From assembly GCF_963457605.1 (NCBI RefSeq), contig NZ_OY735139.1, positions 1,426,001 to 1,490,000 on the forward strand: a stretch of 64,000 nt of DNA. The letters are read 5' to 3'. The position numbers and the translations under genes are program-made. The notes beneath the pieces were generated by a model. It ran no database searches. It was given only the letters and a program-made list of their open reading frames with translations, and had not been told where the DNA came from. The stretch's first letter is position 1. Every line of letters begins with the position of its first letter. Origin of the DNA: an uncultured Gellertiella sp. Lineage in GTDB: Bacteria > Pseudomonadota > Alphaproteobacteria > Rhizobiales > Rhizobiaceae. Below, piece after piece: positions 54,048 through 63,017 of the stretch.

Positions 54048-55844
54048 CTATCCCCTCGCCACGAAATGGCGGCTGCCGACATCCTCGAAAACAGTTGGTT
54101 GCGGGCGAAAATCCAGCGACCGGACGGGGCTCTTGATCTCGCGCGCGGCGGGATCATAGGCGCTGCGCACGCGGCGCGGATCGGGCACCGGCACGGCCTT
54201 CAAGAGAGCCCTGGCATAGGCATGCTGCGGATCTTCAAAGATCTGCCGCCGCGTGCCGGTCTCGACGAATTGCCCCATATACATCACCGCGACGCGATGG
54301 CTGATCTGCTCGACCACCGCCATGTCATGGGAGATGAAGACATAGGAAATGCCGGTCTCGTTCTGGATATCCTGCAGGAGATCGAGCACCTGTGCCTGGA
54401 TCGACACGTCGAGCGCCGAGACGCTTTCATCCGCAATGATCACCTTCGGCGACAGGGACAGCGCCCGGGCAATCGAGATCCGCTGGCGCTGGCCGCCTGA
54501 AAATTCATGCGGATAGCGGCGCGCCTGATCGGGGGACAGACCCACCCGCTTGAACAGGTATTCGACCCGGTCGGCAAGCTCGGCCCCCTTTGCCAGCCCG
54601 TGGATCAGCAGCGGCTCGGCGACGAGATCGCCGACCCGGTAGCGCGGATCGAGCGAGGCATAGGGGTCCTGAAACACCATCTGCACCTGGCGCAATACCG
54701 GCTTCATCTCCCGGCGCGAGAGGCCTGCCGTCTCCCGCCCGTCGATGGTGATCGATCCGGTCCAGGGGATGAGGTTCATCAGCGCCTTGCCGGTGGTCGA
54801 TTTCCCGCAGCCGCTTTCCCCGACCAATGCCAGGGTCTCGCCACGATAAAGCTCGAAATTCAGCCCTTCCACCGCATGCACCCGGGCGACCGGTCGTTGC
54901 AGGATGCCGCCCTTGATGTCGAAGCGGACAGTCAGATCCCTGACCTCGACCAGCGGTTTTGCAAGTGTCGCCACATCCTCGCGGGTGGCGGCGACGGGCT
55001 TTACCGTGCCGCGCTTCGGGCCGTCGCTGCCCTGCATTTCGCCAAGCTTCGGCACCGCATCGAGCAGCATCCTGGTATAGGCGGCCTTTGGTGCCTCAAA
55101 CAGCGAAACGGTGTCGCCATGCTCGACCGCCTGCCCGTCCTTCATCACCAGCACCTGATCGGCCATTTCCGCCACCACGCCCATGTCATGGGTGATCAGG
55201 ATCACCGCCGTGCCATGCTCGGCCTGCAGCATGCGGATCAGGCTCAGTATCTGCGCCTGTACGGTGACATCAAGCGCGGTGGTTGGCTCATCGGCAATCA
55301 GGATGTCCGGCCCTTGTGACAGGGCAATCGCAATCATTACCCGCTGGCGCATGCCGCCGGAAAGCTCGTGCGGATATTGGGAAAGCCGCCTGACGGCATC
55401 GGGGATCTGCACCTGATCGAGCAGCCGCCGGGCCTCGCCAAGCGCTGCCGCCTGCGCCATCGGGCGATGGGCGGTAATCGCCTCGGTCAGCTGGCGGCCA
55501 ATGGTCAGCACTGGATTGAGCGAGGTCATCGGCTCCTGGAAGATCATGCCGATTTCCCGGCCCCGCACACCGCGCATCTGGTCTTCCGACAGGGTGAAGA
55601 GATCGCGGCCCTTGAACAGCGCCGTGCCGGAGGCAACCCGGACGGCCGGCTTCGCCAGGAGCTGCATCAGCGACAGCGCCGTCATCGATTTGCCCGAACC
55701 GCTCTCGCCCGCAATGCACAGCGTCTTGCCCCGATCGAGATCGAAGCTGAGGTCGCGGATCACCGCACGCGTGCCGTCCGGCGTCGCCACCTGGGTGACC
55801 AGGTTGCGGACAGCAAGCAGCGGAGTTCTGGTGTCTGGTCTCAC
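54048..55844 (-). CDS. Fused dipeptide-type ABC ATPase (DppD-DppF in one chain)
   Basis: About 598 residues with two complete ATPase domains. The first has Walker [13 protein letters not shown], signature [15 protein letters not shown], Walker [16 protein letters not shown]. The second has [14 protein letters not shown], signature [15 protein letters not shown], Walker [16 protein letters not shown], and a C-terminal oligopeptide-transporter tail ([17 protein letters not shown]). The second Walker B has Ser where Pro is usual (DES). Probable start is GTG at 55844 ([20 protein letters not shown]); no in-frame ATG suits. Energises the two permeases upstream; 73 bases after the amidase gene. Confidence 0.92.
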   Translation of the reverse strand: MRPDTRTPLLAVRNLVTQVATPDGTRAVIRDLSFDLDRGKTLCIAGESGSGKSMTALSLMQLLAKPAVRVASGTALFKGRDLFTLSEDQMRGVRGREIGMIFQEPMTSLNPVLTIGRQLTEAITAHRPMAQAAALGEARRLLDQVQIPDAVRRLSQYPHELSGGMRQRVMIAIALSQGPDILIADEPTTALDVTVQAQILSLIRMLQAEHGTAVILITHDMGVVAEMADQVLVMKDGQAVEHGDTVSLFEAPKAAYTRMLLDAVPKLGEMQGSDGPKRGTVKPVAATREDVATLAKPLVEVRDLTVRFDIKGGILQRPVARVHAVEGLNFELYRGETLALVGESGCGKSTTGKALMNLIPWTGSITIDGRETAGLSRREMKPVLRQVQMVFQDPYASLDPRYRVGDLVAEPLLIHGLAKGAELADRVEYLFKRVGLSPDQARRYPHEFSGGQRQRISIARALSLSPKVIIADESVSALDVSIQAQVLDLLQDIQNETGISYVFISHDMAVVEQISHRVAVMYMGQFVETGTRRQIFEDPQHAYARALLKAVPVPDPRRVRSAYDPAAREIKSPVRSLDFRPQPTVFEDVGSRHFVARG

Positions 55845-55917
55845 GGGGTCATGCCTGTTTGGTGAAATGCCGGATGAATCGGGGGCCGCGCCCGGTGGCG
55901 CGACCCTCGAGGATGGC

Positions 55918-56871
55918 TCAGTCGAAGACCACGCGCGGGAAATAGAAGGACACGACCCAGTTCGGCATGTCGACGATTTCGCTGATGCGCAGGTCGCCGC
56001 AGACCGAACAGAGCATGTAGGCGTCATTGGCCGAAAGATTGTGCTGGCGGCCGAGCAGGTCCACCATGTTTGCCACCGCCGCCCGTGCCCCTTCCATCAG
56101 GTCGGAGCCGATCCCCGTCGTCACCTCGTAGCCCCGGGCATCGAGATGCCGGGTAACCGGGCCGGGCGTGGTGAAGCGCGGCATCGAAAGACGGGCGTCC
56201 TTGACCAGATCCAGCGTCAGGGTCAGGTTCATCTGGCTCTCGATGGCCGTGCCGCAGACCTCGCCATCGCCCTGTGCGGCATGGGTATCGCCAATCGAAA
56301 ACAGTCCGCCCGCCACTTCCACCGGCAGGTAGAGCTCGGTGCCGACGGAGATGTCGCGGATATCGAGATTGCCGCCGACCCGCCGGGGCGGGACGACGGA
56401 ATGCAGGCCCGCTTCCGCCGGCGCAAGGCCGATGGTGCCCGCAAACGGCTTCAGTGGCACTTTTGCATGGGTCCCGAACATCGCGGGTGCCATGGTTGCG
56501 GCATCATAGGTCCACAGCGCCAGCGCCGGATCGGTGAACTGGTCGGCCAGAAGCCCGAAGCCGGGGATGATCCCCGTCCAGCCGAAGCCGGACGGTTCGA
56601 ATTCGTGGATCGTCACCCTGATCGCATCCCCCGGCTCCGCCCCGTCGACAAAGACCGGACCGGTGACCGGATTGACCTTTGAAAAGTCCAGTGTGCCGAT
56701 ATCGGCCACCGTGCTCTGCCGGGTGAAATGGCCGCTGCCGCTGTCCATGCATTCAAAGCGGATGGTGGAGCCGGGCGCGACCTTTTCCACCGGCGGGAAC
56801 GCCCGGTTCCAGCCGAAATGGTGGTGCGCGCCATGGATGGTATAGCTGCAGTTATTGCACATCTTTGGCAT
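55918..56871 (-). CDS. Acetamidase/formamidase family protein
   Basis: 317-residue FmdA/AmdA-type amidohydrolase: [59 protein letters not shown] and [20 protein letters not shown]. It hydrolyses formamide, acetamide or similar short amides to acid and ammonia in the cytoplasm. It overlaps the end of the binding-protein gene by 20 bases (or 11 if the second Met at 56862 is used). Its place in an operon with AmiC/AmiR and an ABC importer argues for short-chain amide use as nitrogen or carbon source. Confidence 0.93.
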   Translation of the reverse strand: MPKMCNNCSYTIHGAHHHFGWNRAFPPVEKVAPGSTIRFECMDSGSGHFTRQSTVADIGTLDFSKVNPVTGPVFVDGAEPGDAIRVTIHEFEPSGFGWTGIIPGFGLLADQFTDPALALWTYDAATMAPAMFGTHAKVPLKPFAGTIGLAPAEAGLHSVVPPRRVGGNLDIRDISVGTELYLPVEVAGGLFSIGDTHAAQGDGEVCGTAIESQMNLTLTLDLVKDARLSMPRFTTPGPVTRHLDARGYEVTTGIGSDLMEGARAAVANMVDLLGRQHNLSANDAYMLCSVCGDLRISEIVDMPNWVVSFYFPRVVFD

Positions 56872-58474
56872 AGACCTGATCGAAGTTGACGGGGATGTGA
56901 ACCGGATCGACGAAGATCGAATCCGGGCCGCCGAGGCGTTCCGAGCGGATGGTGAAGCGCTGCTCGTTCATGATCGGCACCCAGGGGGCGTCCTTCATGA
57001 TGTCGGTGAAGATGCCTCTCCAGGCCGCTTCCCGCTCCGTCTTCTTCGCCGGGTCGGTCATCGAATCGGCAGCGGTCGCGCGGGCGTCGAGATCCTTGTT
57101 GCAGTAGTAGGACCAGTTCCAGCCGCCCTTGACGGCACCCGAACAGCCAAGGATCGGCCCGTAGAAATTCGAGGGATCCGGGAAATCGGCAATCCAGGCC
57201 ATGCCGCCCGACCAGACCATCGGAGCCTGATCCGGCTCGCCGCCGGCCGCGATGACATTGGCCTGGGCCAGCGCCTTGATCTCTGCCTTGATGCCGATGG
57301 CGGCCAGATCCTGCTGGATCGCCTGGGCGATGCGGGGATTGGGATCGGTATTGTTGGCATAGAGCTCGGTTGCGAATCCATCGGGGAAACCCGCTTCCGC
57401 CAGCAGTTTCTTCGCCCCGTCCACGTCGTATTTGTAGCCGGTGAAGTTCTTGTCGTAGCCGGGCATGGAAGGCGGCAGCGGCTGGTTGGCCGGAACGGCG
57501 CGGCCATTGATGATCTTGACGATCCTCTCCTTGTTGATCGCCATGTTGACGGCCTGGCGCACCTTGACGTTGTCGAAGGGCTTCATCGTCACCTTCATCG
57601 TCAGATAGTCGGTGTTGAGCTGGCCGCCCTCGACGATCAGCCTGGCATAGTTCGGATCGTTCTTCACCTCGAGGAATTTCGCCGGCGGAATGCCGTCACC
57701 GGCCACGTCCACCTCGCCCTTCTGCAGCCGGAGCAAGGCGACGACCGGCTCCTGGCCGACTTCGAAATTGATCTGGTCGAGCTTCGGCAGGCCCTTGTTC
57801 CAGTACTCCTTGTTGCGCTCGAAGGTGATCTTCTGGCCGAGCGTCCATTCCGTCATCCTGAACGCACCGGTGCCGACCGGATGCTTGCCGAAATCGGCAC
57901 CGTATTTCTCCACCTCTTCCTTCGGCACCACCGAGGAGAAATTGATCGCCATCACATGCAGGAAGGTGGCGTCGGGGCGCGACAGCTCGATCCTGACCGT
58001 ATAGGGGTCGACCACGGTCACGCCTTCAAGCGAGGTGGCCGAGCCATCCGCCATCTTGTCGGCCCCCTTGATCGAGCCGAAGAAACCGGCGCCCGGGCTC
58101 TGGGTCTTCGGATTGGTCACCCGGTCCAGCGAATATTTGACGTCCTCGGCGGTCATCTCGCGGCCGTTGTGGAACTTGACGCCATGGCGCAGCTTGAAGG
58201 TGAAGGTCTTGCCGTCTTCGGAAATCGAATAGTCCTCGGCCAGATCCTTGCGCAGGGTCGAGGTGCCGGGCTCGTAGTCCATGAGACTGTCGAACAGGCT
58301 CTTGATCATCGACCAGTTCTGCCAGTCATAGCCGATGGCCGGATCGAGGGTCGACACGTCGTCCTTGTAGGTAACGGTCATCGAGCCGCCCTGCTTGATG
58401 TCGTCGGCACGGGCGTCGGGTGAATAGGCGGAAAGCGCGATCAGCGCGACACCCGCAAGCCATGTTCTCTTCAT
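56852..58474 (-). CDS. Peptide-type ABC transporter substrate-binding protein (family 5)
   Basis: 540-residue periplasmic protein. The signal peptide MKRTWLAGVALIALSAYSPD is followed by ARADDIKQGGSMTVTYKDDV. Family 5 blocks: HGVKFHNGREMTAEDVKYSL (the signature), NPKTQSPGAGFFGSIKGADK, VRQAVNMAINKERIVKIING and DPNPRIAQAIQQDLAAIGIK. Family members bind peptides, nickel or small molecules; in this operon the ligand is probably an amide or amidated compound. Forty-six bases after the DppB-like gene. Confidence 0.93.
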   Translation of the reverse strand: MKRTWLAGVALIALSAYSPDARADDIKQGGSMTVTYKDDVSTLDPAIGYDWQNWSMIKSLFDSLMDYEPGTSTLRKDLAEDYSISEDGKTFTFKLRHGVKFHNGREMTAEDVKYSLDRVTNPKTQSPGAGFFGSIKGADKMADGSATSLEGVTVVDPYTVRIELSRPDATFLHVMAINFSSVVPKEEVEKYGADFGKHPVGTGAFRMTEWTLGQKITFERNKEYWNKGLPKLDQINFEVGQEPVVALLRLQKGEVDVAGDGIPPAKFLEVKNDPNYARLIVEGGQLNTDYLTMKVTMKPFDNVKVRQAVNMAINKERIVKIINGRAVPANQPLPPSMPGYDKNFTGYKYDVDGAKKLLAEAGFPDGFATELYANNTDPNPRIAQAIQQDLAAIGIKAEIKALAQANVIAAGGEPDQAPMVWSGGMAWIADFPDPSNFYGPILGCSGAVKGGWNWSYYCNKDLDARATAADSMTDPAKKTEREAAWRGIFTDIMKDAPWVPIMNEQRFTIRSERLGGPDSIFVDPVHIPVNFDQVYAKDVQ

Positions 58475-58520
58475 TGTCGTTCTCCTCTGTTTTTATGGTT
58501 GGCGGCGCCAGCCTCGCGGG

Positions 58521-59441
58521 TCAGCGCAGCTTGATCCTCGGGTCGATGAAGGGGGTGACGAGATCGGCAAGGAAATTGCCGGTGACGATGGCAAAGGCAG
58601 AGACCAGCGTCACGCCCATGATGATCGGGATATCGACGCGCTGGATCGCCTGCCAGGCAAGCTGGCCGATGCCGGGCCAGCCAAACACGCTCTCGACCAC
58701 CACGATCCCCGACATGAACAGGCCGATATCGATGCCGATCATCGCGATAACGGGCAGGATGGCATTGGGCAGCGCATGGCGGAACACCACGACCCTGCCG
58801 GATATGCCCTTGGAATGGGCGGTGCGGACGAAATCCTGCCGCAGCACGTCGATCATCGACGAGCGCATCATCCGCGCATACCAGCCCGCCCCGAGAATGC
58901 CGAGCGTGAGCGACGGCAGCACCAGATGGGAAAAACCGCCATAGCCGCCAATCGGGAACCAGCCGAGTTTGACCGAGAAAATGTAGAGCATCATGATGCC
59001 GACGACGAATTGCGGTGCGGAGACGCCGACGAAGGACACCAGCATCAGCAGGTGATCGACGGGCTTTCCCCGCTTCAGCGCCGCAACCAGCCCCATCGCA
59101 ATGCCGAGCACCAGCTCGCAGGTGATCGCCCCCGCCATTAGAAGCAGGCTTGCAGGCAGCCGCGAGGCAAGAAGCTCGCCGACACTGGTCTTCTGCAGAT
59201 AGGAACGGCCGAAATCCCCCTGCAGCAGGCCGAAGGCATAGCGCAGATATTGCCTGTAGAACGGCAGGTTGAGGCCGAGCTGTTCACGGATATTGGCAAC
59301 CGTTTCCGCCGTGGCGCTGCGCCCGGCAATCTGGCGGGCGGGATCGGCGGGCAAAAGGTAGAGCAGCGCGAAGGTGACGACCGAGATGCCGATCAGGATC
59401 AGCAGGGATTGCAGCGCGCGGCGGGCGACATAGGCGATCAT
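58521..59441 (-). CDS. Peptide-type ABC transporter permease (DppB-like)
   Basis: 306 residues, MIAYVARRALQSLLILIGIS, the classic DppB first helix, then GLNLPFYRQYLRYAFGLLQG, LPSLTLGILGAGWYARMMRS, and the EAA-loop region DFVRTAHSKGISGRVVVFRH. About six membrane segments. Its ATG shares bases with the DppC-like stop (TGATG), giving tight coupling. Confidence 0.94.
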   Translation of the reverse strand: MIAYVARRALQSLLILIGISVVTFALLYLLPADPARQIAGRSATAETVANIREQLGLNLPFYRQYLRYAFGLLQGDFGRSYLQKTSVGELLASRLPASLLLMAGAITCELVLGIAMGLVAALKRGKPVDHLLMLVSFVGVSAPQFVVGIMMLYIFSVKLGWFPIGGYGGFSHLVLPSLTLGILGAGWYARMMRSSMIDVLRQDFVRTAHSKGISGRVVVFRHALPNAILPVIAMIGIDIGLFMSGIVVVESVFGWPGIGQLAWQAIQRVDIPIIMGVTLVSAFAIVTGNFLADLVTPFIDPRIKLR

Positions 59442-60334
59442 CAATGATGCCCTCCGAGTGTCGGATCGAGGAGATCGCGCAGCGCATCGCCGACCAGGTT
59501 GAAGGCCAGCGCCAGAAGGATGATCGCCGCCCCCGGGATGAACACCAGCCAGGGAGCGCTGGTGAAATAGGTCTGGTTTTCAAAGATGATGTTGCCCCAT
59601 GACGGCGTCGGCGGCTGCACCCCGATGCCGAGATAGGAAAGCGTCGCCTCCAGCAGCACGGTGGTGGCGATGCCAAGCGTCGAGTAGACCAGAATGGTCG
59701 GCAGCAGATGCGGCAGGATATGGCGGGTGAGGATGCGCAGCGGCCCCGCCCCCAGCGCCCGCTCCGCCTCGATGAAATCCCGTTCGGCCAGCGACCGGGT
59801 CTCGGTATAGAGCACCCGGGCGATCTGCACCCAGTTGACCATGGCAATCACCATGGCGACGATCAGCAGGCTCGGATGGAACATGGCGGCGAGCACGATG
59901 GCGAGCAGCAGCGCCGGAAAGGCCATCATCAGATCGGTAAAGCGCATCAGCAGCGAACTGATCCAGCCCTTGAAATAGCCGCCGGTGACGCCAACCAGCG
60001 CGCCGATCAGCACCGAGACGCCATTGGCGAGCACGCCGATGATCAGCGATGTCCGGGCCCCGAACAGGATGCGGCTGAAGAGATCGCGCCCGACAAGATC
60101 GGTACCGAACCAGTAGTGCCCGTCGGGCGGCAGCGGTGCCCCTTCCAGCGTCAGCCCGTCGAAAAACTGTTCATCGGGATTATAGGGCGAAATCCACGGG
60201 GCAAGAAGCGCTGCCGCGACGATCACGCCGAGCAGGACAAGCCCTGCCATCGCCAGCTTGCGCCGCCGGAAACGCGGCCAGAAGCTCTGCGCGGACGGGA
60301 CGGCAAGGGCTGGAGCCGGGGAACTAAAGCCCAT
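59441..60334 (-). CDS. Peptide-type ABC transporter permease (DppC-like)
   Basis: 297 residues from the ATG at 60334 (MGFSSPAPALAVPSAQSFWP; AGGG 8 bases upstream). DppC features: PPDGHYWFGTDLVGRDLFSR, VGVTGGYFKGWISSLLMRFT, ARVLYTETRSLAERDFIEAE and GAGPLRILTRHILPHLLPTI (EAA loop). Overlaps the AmiR-like gene by 11 bases. Two longer starts (60364, 60388) lie wholly inside amiR and are less likely. Confidence 0.93.
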   Translation of the reverse strand: MGFSSPAPALAVPSAQSFWPRFRRRKLAMAGLVLLGVIVAAALLAPWISPYNPDEQFFDGLTLEGAPLPPDGHYWFGTDLVGRDLFSRILFGARTSLIIGVLANGVSVLIGALVGVTGGYFKGWISSLLMRFTDLMMAFPALLLAIVLAAMFHPSLLIVAMVIAMVNWVQIARVLYTETRSLAERDFIEAERALGAGPLRILTRHILPHLLPTILVYSTLGIATTVLLEATLSYLGIGVQPPTPSWGNIIFENQTYFTSAPWLVFIPGAAIILLALAFNLVGDALRDLLDPTLGGHH

Positions 60335-60932
60335 GGGACTGGCCCTTTTGCGTCCGGGTTTCATCGAGAAGGGCAAGGGCCACGTCATCCATCGTCATGC
60401 GGGTTTCCATCGCCTGGCGACGCAGGCGGTTATAGGCGGCATTGGCACCGATGCCGTGGCGCACCATCAGCACCGCCACCGCTTCGGCGAGCAGTTCGCG
60501 ATTGTCGAGGCGTGCGGCAAGCGTCTCCACCCGGTCCTCCAGCGCCCGCCGCCGCTCGAACGCTCGGGTGGCAATGACCAGCGCGCTGTAGACGCCGGAA
60601 CTGCCGATCGGCTTCAGGAGCTGCGCATCCGCGCCATGGCTGACGGCCCAGCTGATGCGGCCCGGCGCTTCCGAGCCGATCAGCGCAATGGCGGGAACCG
60701 GTGCGGCCCCCGCCGCCCAGGGGAATTGCCCGTCATAGCCCATGTCGGCATCAAACAGCAGCAGGTCGAAACCGCGTGCCAGATCCTTCGGTGTGATTTC
60801 CGGCCAGATCCGGTGTGCCGTCACGCCGATGCGGGCAAACTGCCGCTCCAGCGCCTCGGTATTGGCATGCGCACGATGCAGGATCAGCGCCCGCAGCCCT
60901 TCGAAGGAGGGGGTTGAAAAGGCGCCGCTCAT
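60324..60932 (-). CDS. amiR: AmiR/NasT-type ANTAR RNA-binding antiterminator
   Basis: 202 residues. The N-terminal receiver-like domain (about 12-125) starts GLRALILHRAHANTEALERQ and lacks the usual phospho-acceptor motif, as in AmiR. A coiled-coil linker (FERRRALEDRVETLAARLDN) leads to a C-terminal ANTAR helix bundle (LLAEAVAVLMVRHGIGANAA, YNRLRRQAMETRMTMDDVAL). AmiR binds leader RNA to prevent termination and is held inactive by AmiC until an amide binds. Start ATG overlaps the amiC stop (ATGA), the usual amiC-amiR pairing. Confidence 0.92.
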   Translation of the reverse strand: MSGAFSTPSFEGLRALILHRAHANTEALERQFARIGVTAHRIWPEITPKDLARGFDLLLFDADMGYDGQFPWAAGAAPVPAIALIGSEAPGRISWAVSHGADAQLLKPIGSSGVYSALVIATRAFERRRALEDRVETLAARLDNRELLAEAVAVLMVRHGIGANAAYNRLRRQAMETRMTMDDVALALLDETRTQKGQSHGL

Positions 60933-62119
60933 GGGACGATCCTCAATTGGCGGGGAGGTCTCTGGCCGCTGCCGAACGAACGCCCGGAGTCGCTTGCGCC
61001 GATCTCCAGCGCGGTGCGGCTGAGAAAAGGATCGGGAGCCACAACGTGGGCCGAGTGGTGGAAGACATCATAGCGGCCATCCGCCGTGCCGCGGGCAATA
61101 TGCACGGTCGCGTGCAGATGGTTGGTGGCGGCATCGATCTGGAGGGGACCGAGCGGCGTCAGCGGACGCAGCGCCTTGACAGCCTCCAGAAGATCAAGCG
61201 CCCGCACCGGGCCCGCAGCATCGAGCCCCGCCCGGATCAGCTGCACCGAGGCATAGGCCTGGGCAAAGGCGGCCGAAATGCCGCTTGCCACCTCATCCGG
61301 CGCAAGCTTACGCAGGAACTGCCGGTTCTCCGGGCTTTCGAGTGCCTGAAAATAGATCGCCGTGGTAAAATTGCCCTGATAGGCCGGAGCAACCGCGTGC
61401 AGCTCGTTTTCCAGGAAATTGCAGCTGAGCACCGGGCGGCGGGCAGGCAGGAAGTCCGGCTCCTCGAGGCCCAGCGCATGATAGGCGGCCAGGAAACGGT
61501 AACAGGAGGGGCCGATCAGCGCGTTGAAGATGAAGTCCGGCTTCTTGCGGCGGATCTCTTCGATGATATGGGCAATGTCGGTATCGCCAAGCGACACCTG
61601 CCGTTCGCCGAGAACGGTTCCGCCGGAACGGCCGATCACCTCGCGGGCCAGCCGGCAGGTCTCCCAGCCCCAGATGTAGTTGGAGCCAAGCAGGAATCCG
61701 TTGGTGCCGAAGGCGGGCATGGCGAATTCCAGGATCGGCAGCACATGCTGGTTGGAGGTCGCCCCGACATAGACGACATTCTCGCTCGCCTCGAACCCCT
61801 CGTACATGCAAGGGTACCAGAGCAGCGCATCGGTCTTTTCGATGACGGGGATAACCTCCTTGCGGCTCCAGGATGTGGTGCAGCCGACAATATGCTGAAC
61901 CCGGCTTTCGTCCAGCAACCGCCTTGCAAGCGGCGCGTAGCGATCGGTGTTGCCACCGGGATCGGCCACCACGGGCAGCAGTTCGAACCGGCATTCCCTG
62001 TCCCGGTTGGTCGCCTCGATGGCGGCAAGCGCACCGGCATAGCCCTGGCCCGCCGGTCCGGCATAGGAGCCCGAGCGGGAAAAGAGCACGCCAACCGGTA
62101 CCTTGATCTTTTCTGCCAA
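60929..62119 (-). CDS. amiC: AmiC-like amide sensor (negative regulator of AmiR)
   Basis: About 396 residues, type I periplasmic-binding fold without signal peptide: KVPVGVLFSRSGSYAGPAGQ, VGCTTSWSRKEVIPVIEKTD, LLWYPCMYEGFEASENVVYV, NYIWGWETCRLAREVIGRSG. These are AmiC/UrtA-like. In Pseudomonas, AmiC binds amides and releases AmiR. A GTG at 62146 begins the open frame, but the TTG at 62119 (MAEKIKVPVGVLFSRSG) has GGGGG 5-6 bases upstream and keeps the leader hairpin at 62144-62167 outside the gene, so I favour TTG. First gene of the seven-gene amide operon. Confidence 0.88.
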   Translation of the reverse strand: MAEKIKVPVGVLFSRSGSYAGPAGQGYAGALAAIEATNRDRECRFELLPVVADPGGNTDRYAPLARRLLDESRVQHIVGCTTSWSRKEVIPVIEKTDALLWYPCMYEGFEASENVVYVGATSNQHVLPILEFAMPAFGTNGFLLGSNYIWGWETCRLAREVIGRSGGTVLGERQVSLGDTDIAHIIEEIRRKKPDFIFNALIGPSCYRFLAAYHALGLEEPDFLPARRPVLSCNFLENELHAVAPAYQGNFTTAIYFQALESPENRQFLRKLAPDEVASGISAAFAQAYASVQLIRAGLDAAGPVRALDLLEAVKALRPLTPLGPLQIDAATNHLHATVHIARGTADGRYDVFHHSAHVVAPDPFLSRTALEIGASDSGRSFGSGQRPPRQLRIVP

Positions 62120-62143
62120 AACTGCCCCCAAACGCCAAAAGCC

Positions 62144-62197
62144 CACAGAAGCGCGGAAGCTTCCGTGAGGCGTAACTGCCCAGACATTTCAAGATGT
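62144..62197 (-). promoter_or_regulatory. Two six-base-loop hairpins in the amiC leader
   Basis: On the minus strand, ACAT-CTTGAA-ATGT (62184-62197) is followed by CACGGAAGC-TTCCGC-GCTTCTGTG (62144-62167; nine pairs, one G-U). ANTAR proteins recognise paired hairpins with six-base loops, which makes the geometry suggestive. However, the expected A at loop position 1 and G at position 4 are not both present, so this is a tentative regulatory element. Confidence 0.3.
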
Positions 62198-62321
62198 ATG
62201 CAGGAGAATAGAATTGGCCGGCGGCAGGAGTCAAGCGTCTTTGCGGGCTTCGGATCACCGGCACCAACAGATGCTTTCCGGCCTTGTCCGCTCCGATTGA
62301 CTCGCTGTTCATTTTGTGATC

Positions 62322-62347
62322 AATGACGAAATATGAAATTCGTCATT
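62322..62347. promoter_or_regulatory. Palindromic operator between amiC and TetR genes
   Basis: AATGACGAA (62322-62330) and TTCGTCATT (62339-62347) are perfect 9-base arms around an 8-base A/T spacer, 37 bases before the TetR ATG. Size and symmetry suit a TetR dimer site. Likely autoregulation of the TetR-RND operon, with possible effect on amiC transcription. Confidence 0.7.
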
Positions 62348-62383
62348 ATTAATCCATCAATATTCAGAAACTGAGCACCAGCA

Positions 62384-62998
62384 ATGACCGACAGCACCCA
62401 TGACGACAATGTGAACAGAATTCTGGAGAGCGCCGAGCGGCTGTTCCGGGTCTATGGTTATTCGAAGACCAATGTCGCCGACATCGCCCGGGATCTCGGC
62501 ATGTCGCCCGCCAATATCTACCGGTTCTTCCGCTCCAAATCCGACATTCACGAGGCGCTTGCCCGCAAGATCCTGGCGGGCAAGGACCAGCTGTCGCATG
62601 CCATTGCCGCCCTTGACCTTCCCGCCGGGGAGCGGCTGCGCCGCTACGTTCTCGAAATGCACCGGGTGACGGTCGAGACCCTCATGGATGCCGAAAAGGT
62701 CCACGAGATGGTGGTCATCGCCATGGAGCAGCAGTGGGGCGTGATCGAAGCCCATATCGAGGGCCAGTGCCAGATCGTCGAGGCCATCATCCGCGACGGC
62801 CTCGACCGCAGCGAATTCCCGCCGCAGGACGCGCATCTGGCCGCCAAATGCTTCACCTCCGCCATGACGGCGCTGGTGCATCCGCAATGCGTGTCCCAGT
62901 GCCCGCCCCGCAACAACCGCGCAACGCCGGAAGAGATTGCCGAATTTCTCCTGCGCGCGCTGAAATATGTACAGCCCTGTACGACCCCGACCGCGTGA
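62384..62998 (+). CDS. TetR/AcrR-family regulator of an RND efflux operon
   Basis: 204 residues. The HTH domain (about 8-60) reads NRILESAERLFRVYGYSKTN, VADIARDLGMSPANIYRFFR SKSD (two parts); the ligand domain is helical with LEMHRVTVETLMDAEKVHEM. It is followed after 19 bases by an RND adaptor gene, the common arrangement for a repressor of drug or solvent efflux. The palindrome at 62322-62347 is the obvious operator. Confidence 0.92.
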   Translation: MTDSTHDDNVNRILESAERLFRVYGYSKTNVADIARDLGMSPANIYRFFRSKSDIHEALARKILAGKDQLSHAIAALDLPAGERLRRYVLEMHRVTVETLMDAEKVHEMVVIAMEQQWGVIEAHIEGQCQIVEAIIRDGLDRSEFPPQDAHLAAKCFTSAMTALVHPQCVSQCPPRNNRATPEEIAEFLLRALKYVQPCTTPTA

Positions 62999-63017
62999 AC
63001 CCGAAGGACCAGAAGCC

